Below, piece by piece: positions 1-6,691 of a stretch of 12,664 bases of DNA. Numbering within the stretch: position 1 is the first letter of the stretch; every line of letters begins with the position of its first letter. This DNA comes from Nocardioidaceae bacterium. GTDB lineage: Bacteria; Actinomycetota; Actinomycetes; Propionibacteriales; Nocardioidaceae. Position numbers and translations under genes: made by a program. The DNA is taken from positions 1 to 12,664 of the forward strand of contig JACCVA010000279.1 in assembly GCA_013698435.1 (NCBI GenBank). The letters run 5' to 3'. The notes under the pieces were generated by a model that worked only from the letters and a program-made list of their open reading frames with translations, did no database searches and had not been told where the DNA came from.

Positions 1-531
1 GCGCTGTGCGCTGTGCAGGGTGAGCGGCTGGTCGTCGTGCTCGGCGGTGTCGAGGATCCCGACAAGGCCGCCAGCGGGATCACCGACCACTTCGGCGACG
101 GAGCGGTGGTGACGGGGCCGGTCGTCGATGACTTGCTCGTCGCGAATCAGTCCGCGCGGGCAGCCGTGGCCGGCCTGCGCGCCGCGGTGGCCTGGCCGGA
201 CGCCCCACGCCCGGTGTCCAGCGATGACCTGCTTCCGGAGCGTGCCCTCTCCGGTGACGGCCATGCCCGTCGGGCGCTCGTCACGTCCGTCTACGAGCCA
301 CTGCGCGACTCCGGCTCGGGGTTGCTGGAGACGCTGACGGCGTACGTCGACACGAGCGGTTCCATCGAGGCCACGGCGAGGGCGCTATTCGTCCATCCCA
401 ACACTGTGCGCTATCGGCTGCGCCGGATTGCCGAGGTCACGGGGCTTACTCCGGCGGACGCACGGGACGCCTACACGCTCCGGCTCGCGCTTACCCTCGG
501 GCGCCTGCTCGGCCAACCCACTGCGTTGTAG
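1..531 (+). CDS. fasR: FasR-like PucR/CdaR-family transcriptional regulator, 3' part
   Basis: The reading frame is open at the window's left edge (it reads A-L-C-A-V-Q-G-E-R from base 1), so only about 176 C-terminal residues are present; a GTG at 13 is probably internal. The first part (QGERLVVVLGG) resembles the GGDEF-like middle domain of PucR/CdaR regulators. The C-terminal part is a typical PucR helix-turn-helix: 'LLETLTAYVDTSGSIEATA' leads to the recognition helix 'HPNTVRYRLRRI'. In Streptomyces coelicolor the PucR-type regulator directly upstream of fabD is FasR, an activator of the fabD-fabH-acpP-fabF operon. Same family and same position make this the likely orthologue. It probably binds the dyad at its own 3' end or elsewhere before fabD. 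The family call is firm; the FasR assignment rests on synteny. Confidence 0.88.
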   Translation, partial: ALCAVQGERLVVVLGGVEDPDKAASGITDHFGDGAVVTGPVVDDLLVANQSARAAVAGLRAAVAWPDAPRPVSSDDLLPERALSGDGHARRALVTSVYEPLRDSGSGLLETLTAYVDTSGSIEATARALFVHPNTVRYRLRRIAEVTGLTPADARDAYTLRLALTLGRLLGQPTAL

Positions 532-544
532 GTTTCATACAACG
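524..544. promoter_or_regulatory. Perfect 7-7-7 inverted repeat between fasR and fabD, candidate operator
   Basis: Arms CGTTGTA (524-530) and TACAACG (538-544) are perfect reverse complements around a 7-nt spacer GGTTTCA. The dyad overlaps the fasR stop codon (529-531) and lies 65 nt before the fabD start. There is no T-run after it, so it is not a classical terminator. The position suits an activator site for the fab operon. Binding by the fasR product is inference. Confidence 0.55.
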
Positions 545-609
545 ATCGGCCGTGCAGTTTCGTCGCCGCGTAACCGCAGCCTCTTCACCAATCCGGGCAT
601 GATGAGGAG

Positions 610-1791
610 GTGCTCGTCATCGTCGCGCCCGGCCAGGGCGCCCAGTCCCCCGGCTTTCTCGAGCCGTGGCTCGAGGACCCCGACTTCGCTGACCGGCTGA
701 ACTGGCTGTCCGCGGTCAGCGGGCTGGACCTGGCCCACTACGGCACGGTCGCCGACGCCGAGACGATCCGAGACACCGCGGTTGCGCAGCCACTCCTGGT
801 CGCCTCCAGCCTGTTGGCAGCTCTCGCGCTGTTCCCGCATCCGGCGGACGCCTTCGGTCGCATCGGGGCGGTTGCCGGCCACAGCGTCGGCGAGATAGCC
901 GCCGCCAGCGGCGCGGGGGTCGTCAGCGCCGAGCAGGCGATGGTGTTCGTTCGCGAGCGGGGCCGCGCCATGGCGGAGGCGTCGGCGAAGACACCGACCG
1001 GTATGACAGCGGTGCTGGGCGGCCAGCGAGACGACGTACTCGCCACGCTCGACCGTCACGGCCTCATCCCGGCCAACGACAACGGCGCCGGACAGATCGT
1101 GGCGGCGGGCACGATCGAGCAGCTGCAGGCACTCGCCGACGACGGTCCCGCGAAGGCGCGTCTGATCCCGCTGAGTGTTGCCGGCGCATTCCACACCGAG
1201 CACATGCAACCCGCCGTCACCGTGCTGACCAGGCTTGCCCGGGCGATGACCACACACGACACACGCACCCGACTGATCTCCAACCGCGACGGCCAGGTGA
1301 TCCACGACGGCCGCGAGGTCTTGACGCGTCTCGTCACCCAGGTGCGCAACCCGGTGCGGTGGGACCTCTGCATGCAGTCGATGTCCGACCTTGGGGTCAC
1401 GGGCATCTTGGAGATGCCTCCCGCCGGGACGCTGGTCGGGATCGCCAAGCGGCAGCTCAAGGGCGTCGAGGCATTCGCGCTCAAGACGCCGGACCAGCTC
1501 GACGACGCACGAGCCTTCGCCGACAAGCATGGTGACGCCTCTCCCATCGACTCAACGCCTACCTGGCGGATGCTGGTCTCACCGGGCAAAGGCACGTTCC
1601 GCCAGACCGTCGATATCCCGGTCGGCAGTGTGCTCGTCCCTGATCTCGTCATCGGTGCCGTCGAGAACCTGCGGGGGCGCTCCCAGGTGGTGGCACCATA
1701 CGGCGGCACCATCGTGGAGTGGGTCGTCGAGGACGGCGACCTCGTCTCGCCCGGTCAACCCCTGGTGCGCCTGCACCCCGAGAGCGAGTGA
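610..1791 (+). CDS. fabD: Malonyl-CoA:ACP transacylase with extra C-terminal biotinyl/lipoyl-like domain
   Basis: FabD moves malonyl from CoA to acyl carrier protein, supplying the extender unit for type II fatty acid synthesis in the cytoplasm. Visible motifs: GQGAQ at 8-12 (Gln9), nucleophile elbow GHSVGE with Ser92, RG at Arg117, and GAFHTEHM with His195. These match the Gln/Ser/Arg/His set of E. coli FabD. The transacylase ends near residue 305. The protein is 393 aa, about 80 more than usual. Residues about 320-390 form a second domain ending 'VAPYGGTIVEWVVEDGD' then 'VSPGQPLVRL', the pattern of biotinyl/lipoyl carrier domains. The position of the modified lysine reads E-N-L-R-G, with Arg355 instead of Lys. 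GTG at 610 is the only start before the GQGAQ motif. GAGGAG touches this codon, so ordinary ribosome binding looks poor. First gene of the fab cluster; 1 nt separates it from fabH. Confidence 0.95.
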   Translation: MLVIVAPGQGAQSPGFLEPWLEDPDFADRLNWLSAVSGLDLAHYGTVADAETIRDTAVAQPLLVASSLLAALALFPHPADAFGRIGAVAGHSVGEIAAASGAGVVSAEQAMVFVRERGRAMAEASAKTPTGMTAVLGGQRDDVLATLDRHGLIPANDNGAGQIVAAGTIEQLQALADDGPAKARLIPLSVAGAFHTEHMQPAVTVLTRLARAMTTHDTRTRLISNRDGQVIHDGREVLTRLVTQVRNPVRWDLCMQSMSDLGVTGILEMPPAGTLVGIAKRQLKGVEAFALKTPDQLDDARAFADKHGDASPIDSTPTWRMLVSPGKGTFRQTVDIPVGSVLVPDLVIGAVENLRGRSQVVAPYGGTIVEWVVEDGDLVSPGQPLVRLHPESE

Positions 1792-1792
1792 C

Positions 1793-2797
1793 ATGACAGC
1801 CTCCATCGCGACCGCGCACGGCGCCGCGCACACCGCCATCCTCGGCATCGGCAGCTACCGGCCTAGTCGTGTCGTCAGCAACGACGAGATCTGCCGGCAC
1901 ATCGACTCCAGCGACGAGTGGATCCGCACCCGTTCCGGCATCATCGAGCGCCGCTTCGCCGAACCGCACGAGACCGTGCAGCTGATGAGCGTCGAGGCGT
2001 CGCGCACCGCAATCGAGCGGGCCGGCATCGCCGCCGCGCAGATCGACTGCGTCATCGTTGCCACCGTGTCGCACCTGATGCAGACACCGGCCGTTGCGCC
2101 GCTCATCTCCGAGGAGCTGGGCGCCACCCCGGCGGCTGCGTTCGACATCTCCGCCGCCTGTTCAGGCTTCTGCCACGGCGTCGGGATGGGCAGCGACATG
2201 GTGCGGTGCGGGACCGCGAAGTACGTGCTGGTGATCGGCGTTGAGCGGCTCTCCGACATCACTGACCCCACCGACCGCGGAACCGCGTTCATCTTCGCCG
2301 ACGGCGCCGGTGCTGTCGTGGTCGGACCAGCCGACGTCGAAGGCATCGGCCCGATGGTGTGGGGGGCCGACGGCTCGAAGTTCGACCTGATCCGGCAGAA
2401 CGAGACGTGGATCGACGTACTCAACATGGAGCACGCCGAGATGCCGACGCTACGGATGGACGGCAACCCGGTGTTTCGCTGGGCGTCGTACGAGATGGCG
2501 AAGATCGCCAACGAGGCACTCGACCGCGCCGGGCTCACGGTGGACGACCTCGACGTCTTCGTTCCCCACCAGGCCAACATGCGCATCATCGACGCCATGG
2601 CCCGGGCGCTGAAGCTGCCCGATGACGTCGTCATCGCCCGCGACATCTCCCACCAGGGCAACACGTCCGCCGCGTCCATCCCGCTCGCGGCGAACGCGCT
2701 GCTCGAGTCCGGAGAGGCCAAGAGCGGCGACACCGCACTCTTCATCGCGTTCGGCGCCGGCCTGTCGTACGCCGCCCAGGTGGTCACGTTGCCGTGA
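1793..2797 (+). CDS. fabH: Beta-ketoacyl-ACP synthase III
   Basis: FabH condenses a short acyl-CoA primer with malonyl-ACP to start each fatty acid chain. In actinobacteria it often accepts branched primers, which would give iso/anteiso acids; the sequence does not settle primer choice. The 334-aa protein has the usual length. The thiolase-fold catalytic triad is visible: Cys123 in 'DISAACSGFCHG', His259 in 'VPHQANMRI' and Asn290 in 'ISHQGNTSAAS'. The start ATG follows the fabD stop (TGA, 1789-1791) by one base, and GAGAGCGAG lies just before it, so fabD and fabH are translationally linked. Downstream, 101 nt with two hairpins separates it from acpP. Confidence 0.96.
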   Translation: MTASIATAHGAAHTAILGIGSYRPSRVVSNDEICRHIDSSDEWIRTRSGIIERRFAEPHETVQLMSVEASRTAIERAGIAAAQIDCVIVATVSHLMQTPAVAPLISEELGATPAAAFDISAACSGFCHGVGMGSDMVRCGTAKYVLVIGVERLSDITDPTDRGTAFIFADGAGAVVVGPADVEGIGPMVWGADGSKFDLIRQNETWIDVLNMEHAEMPTLRMDGNPVFRWASYEMAKIANEALDRAGLTVDDLDVFVPHQANMRIIDAMARALKLPDDVVIARDISHQGNTSAASIPLAANALLESGEAKSGDTALFIAFGAGLSYAAQVVTLP

Positions 2798-2811
2798 CAC
2801 GCCTCCAGATT

Positions 2812-2848
2812 TCCGCAGCTTCGCTGCGGACTCCCCGCCCCTCGGGGA
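2812..2848 (+). promoter_or_regulatory. Two tandem hairpins in the fabH-acpP gap
   Basis: The first stem pairs TCCGCAGC (2812-2819) with GCTGCGGA (2823-2830), 8 bp around a 3-nt loop. The second pairs TCCCCG (2832-2837) with CGGGGA (2843-2848) around 5 nt. No T-run follows. They may act as a partial terminator or as an mRNA processing/stability element that sets acpP expression apart from fabH. That role is inference; the pairing is direct. Confidence 0.5.
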
Positions 2849-2898
2849 ACGCCTCACCAGCCCAATACCCAACCAAGCAACCCGAAGGAGCGACCAGC

Positions 2899-3147
2899 AT
2901 GGCCAGCACTGAGGAGATCCGGTCCGGACTCGCCGACATCGTCAACGACGTGGCCGGCATCCCCGCGGAGGACGTCCAGCTCGACAAGTCCTTCACCGAT
3001 GACCTGGACGTCGACTCGCTGTCGATGGTCGAGGTAGTGGTGGCCGCCGAGGAGCATTTCGGCGTCAAGATTCCCGACGACGACGTCAAGAACCTGAAGA
3101 CCGTCGGCGACGCGGTCGCCTACATCGAGAACGCCCAGAACGCCTGA
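2899..3147 (+). CDS. acpP: Acyl carrier protein
   Basis: This small acidic protein (82 aa, usual ACP length) carries the growing acyl chain on 4'-phosphopantetheine. The attachment serine is Ser40 in the motif 'DDLDVDSLSMVEVVVAAEE', followed by the typical helix II and the end 'FGVKIPDDDVKNLKTVGDA'. The start ATG has a good ribosome binding site, GAAGGAG at 2884-2890, 8 nt upstream. An in-frame GTG upstream lies in the hairpin region and has no such site, so it was not chosen. The gene sits between fabH and fabF with unusually long structured gaps on both sides (about 100 nt each), whereas the other fab joints are 1 to 13 nt. This suggests expression tuned separately from its neighbours, as ACP is needed in excess. 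Confidence 0.97.
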   Translation: MASTEEIRSGLADIVNDVAGIPAEDVQLDKSFTDDLDVDSLSMVEVVVAAEEHFGVKIPDDDVKNLKTVGDAVAYIENAQNA

Positions 3148-3154
3148 CCCCGCC

Positions 3155-3211
3155 GCCGACTTGTCAGCCCGTCAGGTTGCCCCTGGCAATCCTCGCGGCT
3201 GACAGGTCGGC
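3155..3211 (+). promoter_or_regulatory. Long stem with nested hairpin in the acpP-fabF gap
   Basis: Bases 3155-3169 pair with 3197-3211 over 15 positions (14 Watson-Crick pairs plus one G-T pair at 3161/3205). The 27-nt loop contains a second stem, TTGCC (3177-3181) with GGCAA (3185-3189). It can be lengthened by AGG (3174-3176) pairing with CCT (3191-3193) across a one-base bulge. No T-run follows. It begins 7 nt after the acpP stop and ends 36 nt before fabF. It could be an attenuator, an exonuclease barrier protecting acpP mRNA, or a ligand- or protein-responsive leader for fabF. Confidence 0.6.
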
Positions 3212-3247
3212 TGCCATGTGCTCGAACCCCACCTGAGGTGACCCGAG

Positions 3248-4501
3248 ATGCCATCCGCACTGCCAGCAGCCACCCGTGTCGTCGTGACCGGTCTCGGCGC
3301 GACGTCTCCCGTCGGCGGTGACGCGACCACGACCTGGTCCGCGCTGCTCGCCGGTACGTCGGGCGCGCACCGGCTCGACGACGAGTGGGCCACGGACCTG
3401 CCGGCCCGCATCGCCGCGCGCGTCGCTGTCGAGCCTGCCGAGGTGCTCGACCGCGTCAAGGCGCGACGCCTCGACCGCTCCGGGCAGTTCGCCTTGGTAG
3501 CGGCTCTGGAGGCGTGGAGCGACAGCGGCCTCGCCGACGGTGGCGCCGACCCCGAACGACTCGGGGTCGCTATCGCCTCCGGCATCGGCGGGGTCACCAC
3601 GCTGCTCAACAACTACGACAAGCTGCTCCAGAAGGGTCCGCGGCTGGTCTCGCCGCTGGCGATCCCGATGCTGATGCCCAACAGTCCCGCCGCCAACGTG
3701 GGGCTTGCGGTGGGCGCCAAAGCCGGCGTCCACACTCCAGTGTCAGCGTGCGCGTCGGGCAACGAGGCGATCGCGCACGGGATCGACATGATCCGGCTCG
3801 GCCGCGCAGACGTCGTGGTGGTCGGTGGGACCGAAGCCGCGATCCACCCGCTGCCGATGGCCGCGTTCGCCAACATGCAGGCGTTGTCGCGGCGCAACGA
3901 CGACCCCGAGAAGGCGTCGCGGCCCTGGGACGTCGAGCGCGACGGGTTCCTGCTCGGCGAGGGCGCCGCCGTACTCATCATCGAGAGTGCCGAGCACGCC
4001 GAGGCGCGCGGCGCCACGGTGTACGCCGAGGTCGCCGGCGCCGGCATCACGGCCGACTCCCACGACATCGCCCAGCCCGACCCCGCCGGCCTGGGTGCGA
4101 CCCGCGCGATGAAACGTGCCCTCGAGGAGTCCAACCTGGCGCCTCGCGACATCTTCCACATCAACGCGCACGCGACGTCCACGCCCCAGGGAGACGTCGC
4201 CGAGTGCCTGGCGATCACCAACGCTCTCGGCGGCGAGACCGACCATGTGGTCGTGACGTCGACGAAGTCGATGACTGGTCACCTGCTCGGTGCAGCCGGT
4301 GCGCTGGAGTCGCTGGCGACCGTGCTGGCGCTCAAGCACCGCATCGTCCCACCGACGATCAACCTCGACGCCATCGACCCGGCGGTCAAGCTCGACATCG
4401 CCCGGGAGCAACGGAGCCTGCCCGACGGCGACATCGCTGCCCTCAACAACTCCTTCGGCTTCGGCGGCCACAACGTCGCCATCGCCTTCCGTTCTGCCTA
4501 G
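3248..4501 (+). CDS. fabF: Beta-ketoacyl-ACP synthase II
   Basis: FabF elongates acyl-ACP by decarboxylative condensation with malonyl-ACP. The 417-aa protein has the family's normal length and the Cys-His-His triad: Cys168 in 'VSACASGNEAIAHG', His308 in 'INAHATSTPQGD' and His345 in 'STKSMTGHLLGAAG', with the conserved Lys340 in the last motif. The glycine-rich end 'NNSFGFGGHNVAIAF' is also typical. ATG at 3248 is preceded by GAGGTGA at 3235-3241, 6 nt away. Only one elongating synthase is present here, unlike the kasA-kasB pair of mycobacteria, which fits a Streptomyces-like system without mycolic acid synthesis at this locus. The next gene follows after 13 nt. Confidence 0.96.
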   Translation: MPSALPAATRVVVTGLGATSPVGGDATTTWSALLAGTSGAHRLDDEWATDLPARIAARVAVEPAEVLDRVKARRLDRSGQFALVAALEAWSDSGLADGGADPERLGVAIASGIGGVTTLLNNYDKLLQKGPRLVSPLAIPMLMPNSPAANVGLAVGAKAGVHTPVSACASGNEAIAHGIDMIRLGRADVVVVGGTEAAIHPLPMAAFANMQALSRRNDDPEKASRPWDVERDGFLLGEGAAVLIIESAEHAEARGATVYAEVAGAGITADSHDIAQPDPAGLGATRAMKRALEESNLAPRDIFHINAHATSTPQGDVAECLAITNALGGETDHVVVTSTKSMTGHLLGAAGALESLATVLALKHRIVPPTINLDAIDPAVKLDIAREQRSLPDGDIAALNNSFGFGGHNVAIAFRSA

Positions 4502-4514
4502 GCACGGAGCAGCC

Positions 4515-5957
4515 ATGACCACGACCGACAACGCACCCGCAGCCGCACCGGCCAAGCCGGCGAAGCTCCCCCGCGAGGAGGACCCGCGCAACCCCAACAA
4601 GCGGCTGGCGGCCTTCTTCGACGACGGCACGCTGGAGCTCATCAGCGCCGACGACGACAGCGGCATGCTGGCCGCGGTGGGTGCTGTCGAGGGCGTTCCT
4701 ACGGTGGCGTTCTGCTCCGACGCGACCGTAATGGGCGGCGCGATGGGCAACGAAGGCTGCAAGGTCGTCGTCAAGGCCTACCAGCGAGCGATGGCAGACC
4801 AGTCCCCGATCGTCGGGCTCTGGCACTCCGGGGGTGCACGGCTGGCGGAGGGCGTGTTGTCGTTGCACGCGGTCGGGCTGATCTTCCAGGCGATGACACA
4901 GGCCTCAGGCAAGGTCCCGCAGGTCTCGGTCGTGCTGGGGCCGGCAGCCGGTGGCGCGGCGTACGGTCCTGCACTGACCGACATCGTGATCCTCGGCCCG
5001 GAGGGTCGCATCTTCGTCACCGGACCTGACGTCGTCCGCTCGGTGACGGGTGAGGACGTCGACATGCTTCGCCTGGGCGGTCCGGAGCCTCACGGGCGCC
5101 GGTCGGGTGTCGTACACGTCCTTGCCGACTCCGAGGCCCACGCGATCGGCGAGGCACGCAGGCTCGTGTCGCTGCTCGGCGACCAGCGCACTTTCGAGGT
5201 CGACGCGGTGACCGACGTCGACTTGTCCAAGCAGATGCCGGAGTCGAAGAAGCGTGCGTACGACGTGCACCCGTTCGTGGCAGAGCTGCTCGACGCGGGC
5301 TCGCTGGTGGAGCTGCACCACAAGTGGGCGCCCAACATCGTTACGGCGCTCGGGCGCTTCGGTGGCCGCTCCGTCGGGGTCATCGCCAACAACCCGCTGC
5401 GTCTCGGCGGTTGCCTCGACTCACCGTCTGCCGAGAAGGCGGCGCGGTTCGTGCGCATGTGTGACGCCTACGGTGTCCCGCTGATCGTTGCCGTCGACGT
5501 CCCGGGCTACCTGCCGGGCGTCGGCCAGGAGTGGGACGGCGTCGTACGCCGGGGTGCCAAGCTCCTGCACGCCTTCGCCGAGGCGCAGGTGCCCCGGGTG
5601 ACGCTGGTGACGCGCAAGGCGTACGGCGGCGCGTACATCGCCATGAACTCCCGCTCGCTCGGCGCTACCCGGGTGTTCGCCTGGCCGGGCGCCGAGATCG
5701 CCGTGATGGGGGCGATCGCCGCCGTCCGGATCCTGCACCGACGCAAGATCGCCGCGGTCGCCTCCGACCTGCGGCCGACGGTCGAGGCGGAGCTCGCCGC
5801 GGAGCACGAGCTGCTGGCCGGCGGCATCGACAAGGCCGTGGAGATCGGCGTCGTCGATGAGGTGGTCGAGCCGTCGGTCACCCGCTCGGCGCTGGCGCGC
5901 GCGCTGGTCGCCGCCGACACCGGCTCCCGCGGCCAGCACGGCAACATCCCCCTGTAG
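4515..5957 (+). CDS. accD: Acyl-CoA carboxylase carboxyltransferase beta subunit (AccD6-like)
   Basis: This subunit moves the carboxyl group from carboxybiotin to acetyl-CoA and/or propionyl-CoA, giving the (methyl)malonyl-CoA that FabD uses. The 480-aa protein has both crotonase-fold halves and no N-terminal zinc finger, as in actinobacterial AccD/PccB proteins. Motifs include 'WHSGGARLAEGV' (103-114), 'GPAAGGAAYGPAL' (142-154), 'DVPGYLPGVGQEWDG' (328-342) and 'RKAYGGAYIAMNSR' (367-380). The stretch 'LGATRVFAWPGAEIAVMGA' (382-400) resembles M. tuberculosis AccD6. PccB-type enzymes have an Asp in this area where I align Thr385, which hints at acetyl-CoA rather than strict propionyl-CoA use; substrate choice remains inference. 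ATG at 4515 has GGAG 5 nt upstream and lies 13 nt after fabF. No biotin carboxylase or biotin carrier subunit is in the window. Confidence 0.93.
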   Translation: MTTTDNAPAAAPAKPAKLPREEDPRNPNKRLAAFFDDGTLELISADDDSGMLAAVGAVEGVPTVAFCSDATVMGGAMGNEGCKVVVKAYQRAMADQSPIVGLWHSGGARLAEGVLSLHAVGLIFQAMTQASGKVPQVSVVLGPAAGGAAYGPALTDIVILGPEGRIFVTGPDVVRSVTGEDVDMLRLGGPEPHGRRSGVVHVLADSEAHAIGEARRLVSLLGDQRTFEVDAVTDVDLSKQMPESKKRAYDVHPFVAELLDAGSLVELHHKWAPNIVTALGRFGGRSVGVIANNPLRLGGCLDSPSAEKAARFVRMCDAYGVPLIVAVDVPGYLPGVGQEWDGVVRRGAKLLHAFAEAQVPRVTLVTRKAYGGAYIAMNSRSLGATRVFAWPGAEIAVMGAIAAVRILHRRKIAAVASDLRPTVEAELAAEHELLAGGIDKAVEIGVVDEVVEPSVTRSALARALVAADTGSRGQHGNIPL

Positions 5958-5959
5958 TC

Positions 5960-5992
5960 GACCGTTGCCGCGGGCCCGCCGCGGCAACCGTC
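5960..5992. terminator. Bidirectional hairpin between convergent accD and DUF3145 gene
   Basis: GTTGCCGCGG (5964-5973) pairs perfectly with CCGCGGCAAC (5979-5988) around a 5-nt loop. After one C-C mismatch, GAC (5960-5962) pairs with GTC (5990-5992). The structure starts just after the accD stop and overlaps the stop codon of the convergent gene (5991-5993). It can serve both strands. There is no T-run, as is common in high-GC actinobacteria. Confidence 0.75.
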
Positions 5993-6515
5993 AGACCACG
6001 TGGTGGAGCCAGCGGACCGGTGCACCGTCGCCGGCGTGTCGGAAGGGCTCGAGGGCCTCATCCCACGCCCGGCCGAGCAGCTTGTCGATCTCGGCGAGAA
6101 GCGGCAGGTCACCGATGGCGGCCTTGACCACCGCGGCCTTGAGCCGGTCCTCGGGAATCATCACGTCGCCGTACAGGCCGGTCACCGCGTGGTAGATGCC
6201 GAGCTCGGGCGTGCAGCAGTAACGTGCGCCCTCGCTCATTGCGGTCGCGTCTTCGGTCACCTCGTACAACAGGTGGTCCCAGCCTCGCAGCGCCGAAGCG
6301 ATCTTCGCGCCGGTGCCGATGGGGCCCGCCCAGGAGAGCTCCGCGCGATAGGTGCCGGCCCTGGCCGGCTGAGGGGTCCACGAGAGGTCGACGGCCGCGC
6401 CCAAGACGCCGGCCACCGCCCACTCCACATGGGGGCACAGCGCCGACGGTGAGGCATGCACGAACAGAACTCCACGGGTAGCCGTGCTGGCGTCCGTGCC
6501 TGCGTTTCGGTCCAC
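5991..6515 (-). CDS. DUF3145 family protein of unknown function
   Basis: The 174-aa product matches the actinobacterial DUF3145 family as I recall it: 'RGVLFVHASPSALCPHVEWA' near the N-terminus, then 'AELSWAGPIGTG', 'ALRGWDHLLYEVT', 'ELGIYHAVTGLYGD' and the C-terminal 'FRHAGDGAPVRWLHHVV'. No catalytic motif, signal peptide or membrane segment is evident, and its role is unknown. I chose GTG at 6515 because AGGAGG lies 4 nt upstream (complement of 6520-6525); a longer frame to 6566 has no such site and adds residues outside the family. In Streptomyces a DUF3145 gene also follows the fabD-fabH-acpP-fabF cluster, so the link to fatty acid synthesis is conserved in position, though here it is convergent. 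It lies 160 nt downstream of the VWA gene and probably has its own promoter, though none was convincing. Confidence 0.88.
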   Translation of the reverse strand: MDRNAGTDASTATRGVLFVHASPSALCPHVEWAVAGVLGAAVDLSWTPQPARAGTYRAELSWAGPIGTGAKIASALRGWDHLLYEVTEDATAMSEGARYCCTPELGIYHAVTGLYGDVMIPEDRLKAAVVKAAIGDLPLLAEIDKLLGRAWDEALEPFRHAGDGAPVRWLHHVV

Positions 6516-6658
6516 CGTTCCTCCTGTTGGGCTCGAGGTGCGCCTTCCCCAGCGGTCTCGCGTCAACAGGTACGTCGGGTGAACTGCGGCCTATTGTGCC
6601 TCATCTGTCACATCAGCACCAGGATCTTGCGGATTGTCACGCCTGGGCGCGGGCACGA

Positions 6659-6691
6659 CTCCCGCTGCGAGGGGGCTACGGCCAGCGGGAG
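6659..6691 (-). terminator. Hairpin over the 3' end of the VWA gene
   Basis: CTCCCGCTG (6659-6667) pairs perfectly with CAGCGGGAG (6683-6691), 9 bp around a 15-nt loop. The loop contains the stop codon of the VWA gene (6676-6678). It is the only strong hairpin at the end of the moxR operon. The long loop and missing T-run make it a weak terminator candidate. Confidence 0.4.

Noticed and set aside
535..1530. Long minus-strand open frame of 331 codons opposite fabD
   Set aside because: It is the antisense shadow of fabD. The product is rich in Arg, Gly and His with no domain pattern, as expected in GC-rich DNA.
3385..4518. Plus-strand open frame of 377 codons inside fabF
   Set aside because: It is an out-of-frame reading of fabF, arginine-rich and without motifs.
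6606..6640. Two TGTCAC boxes (6606-6611 and 6635-6640) upstream of the DUF3145 gene
   Set aside because: They are short and 29 nt apart. I could not place a -10 box at correct spacing from either, so no promoter or operator is claimed.
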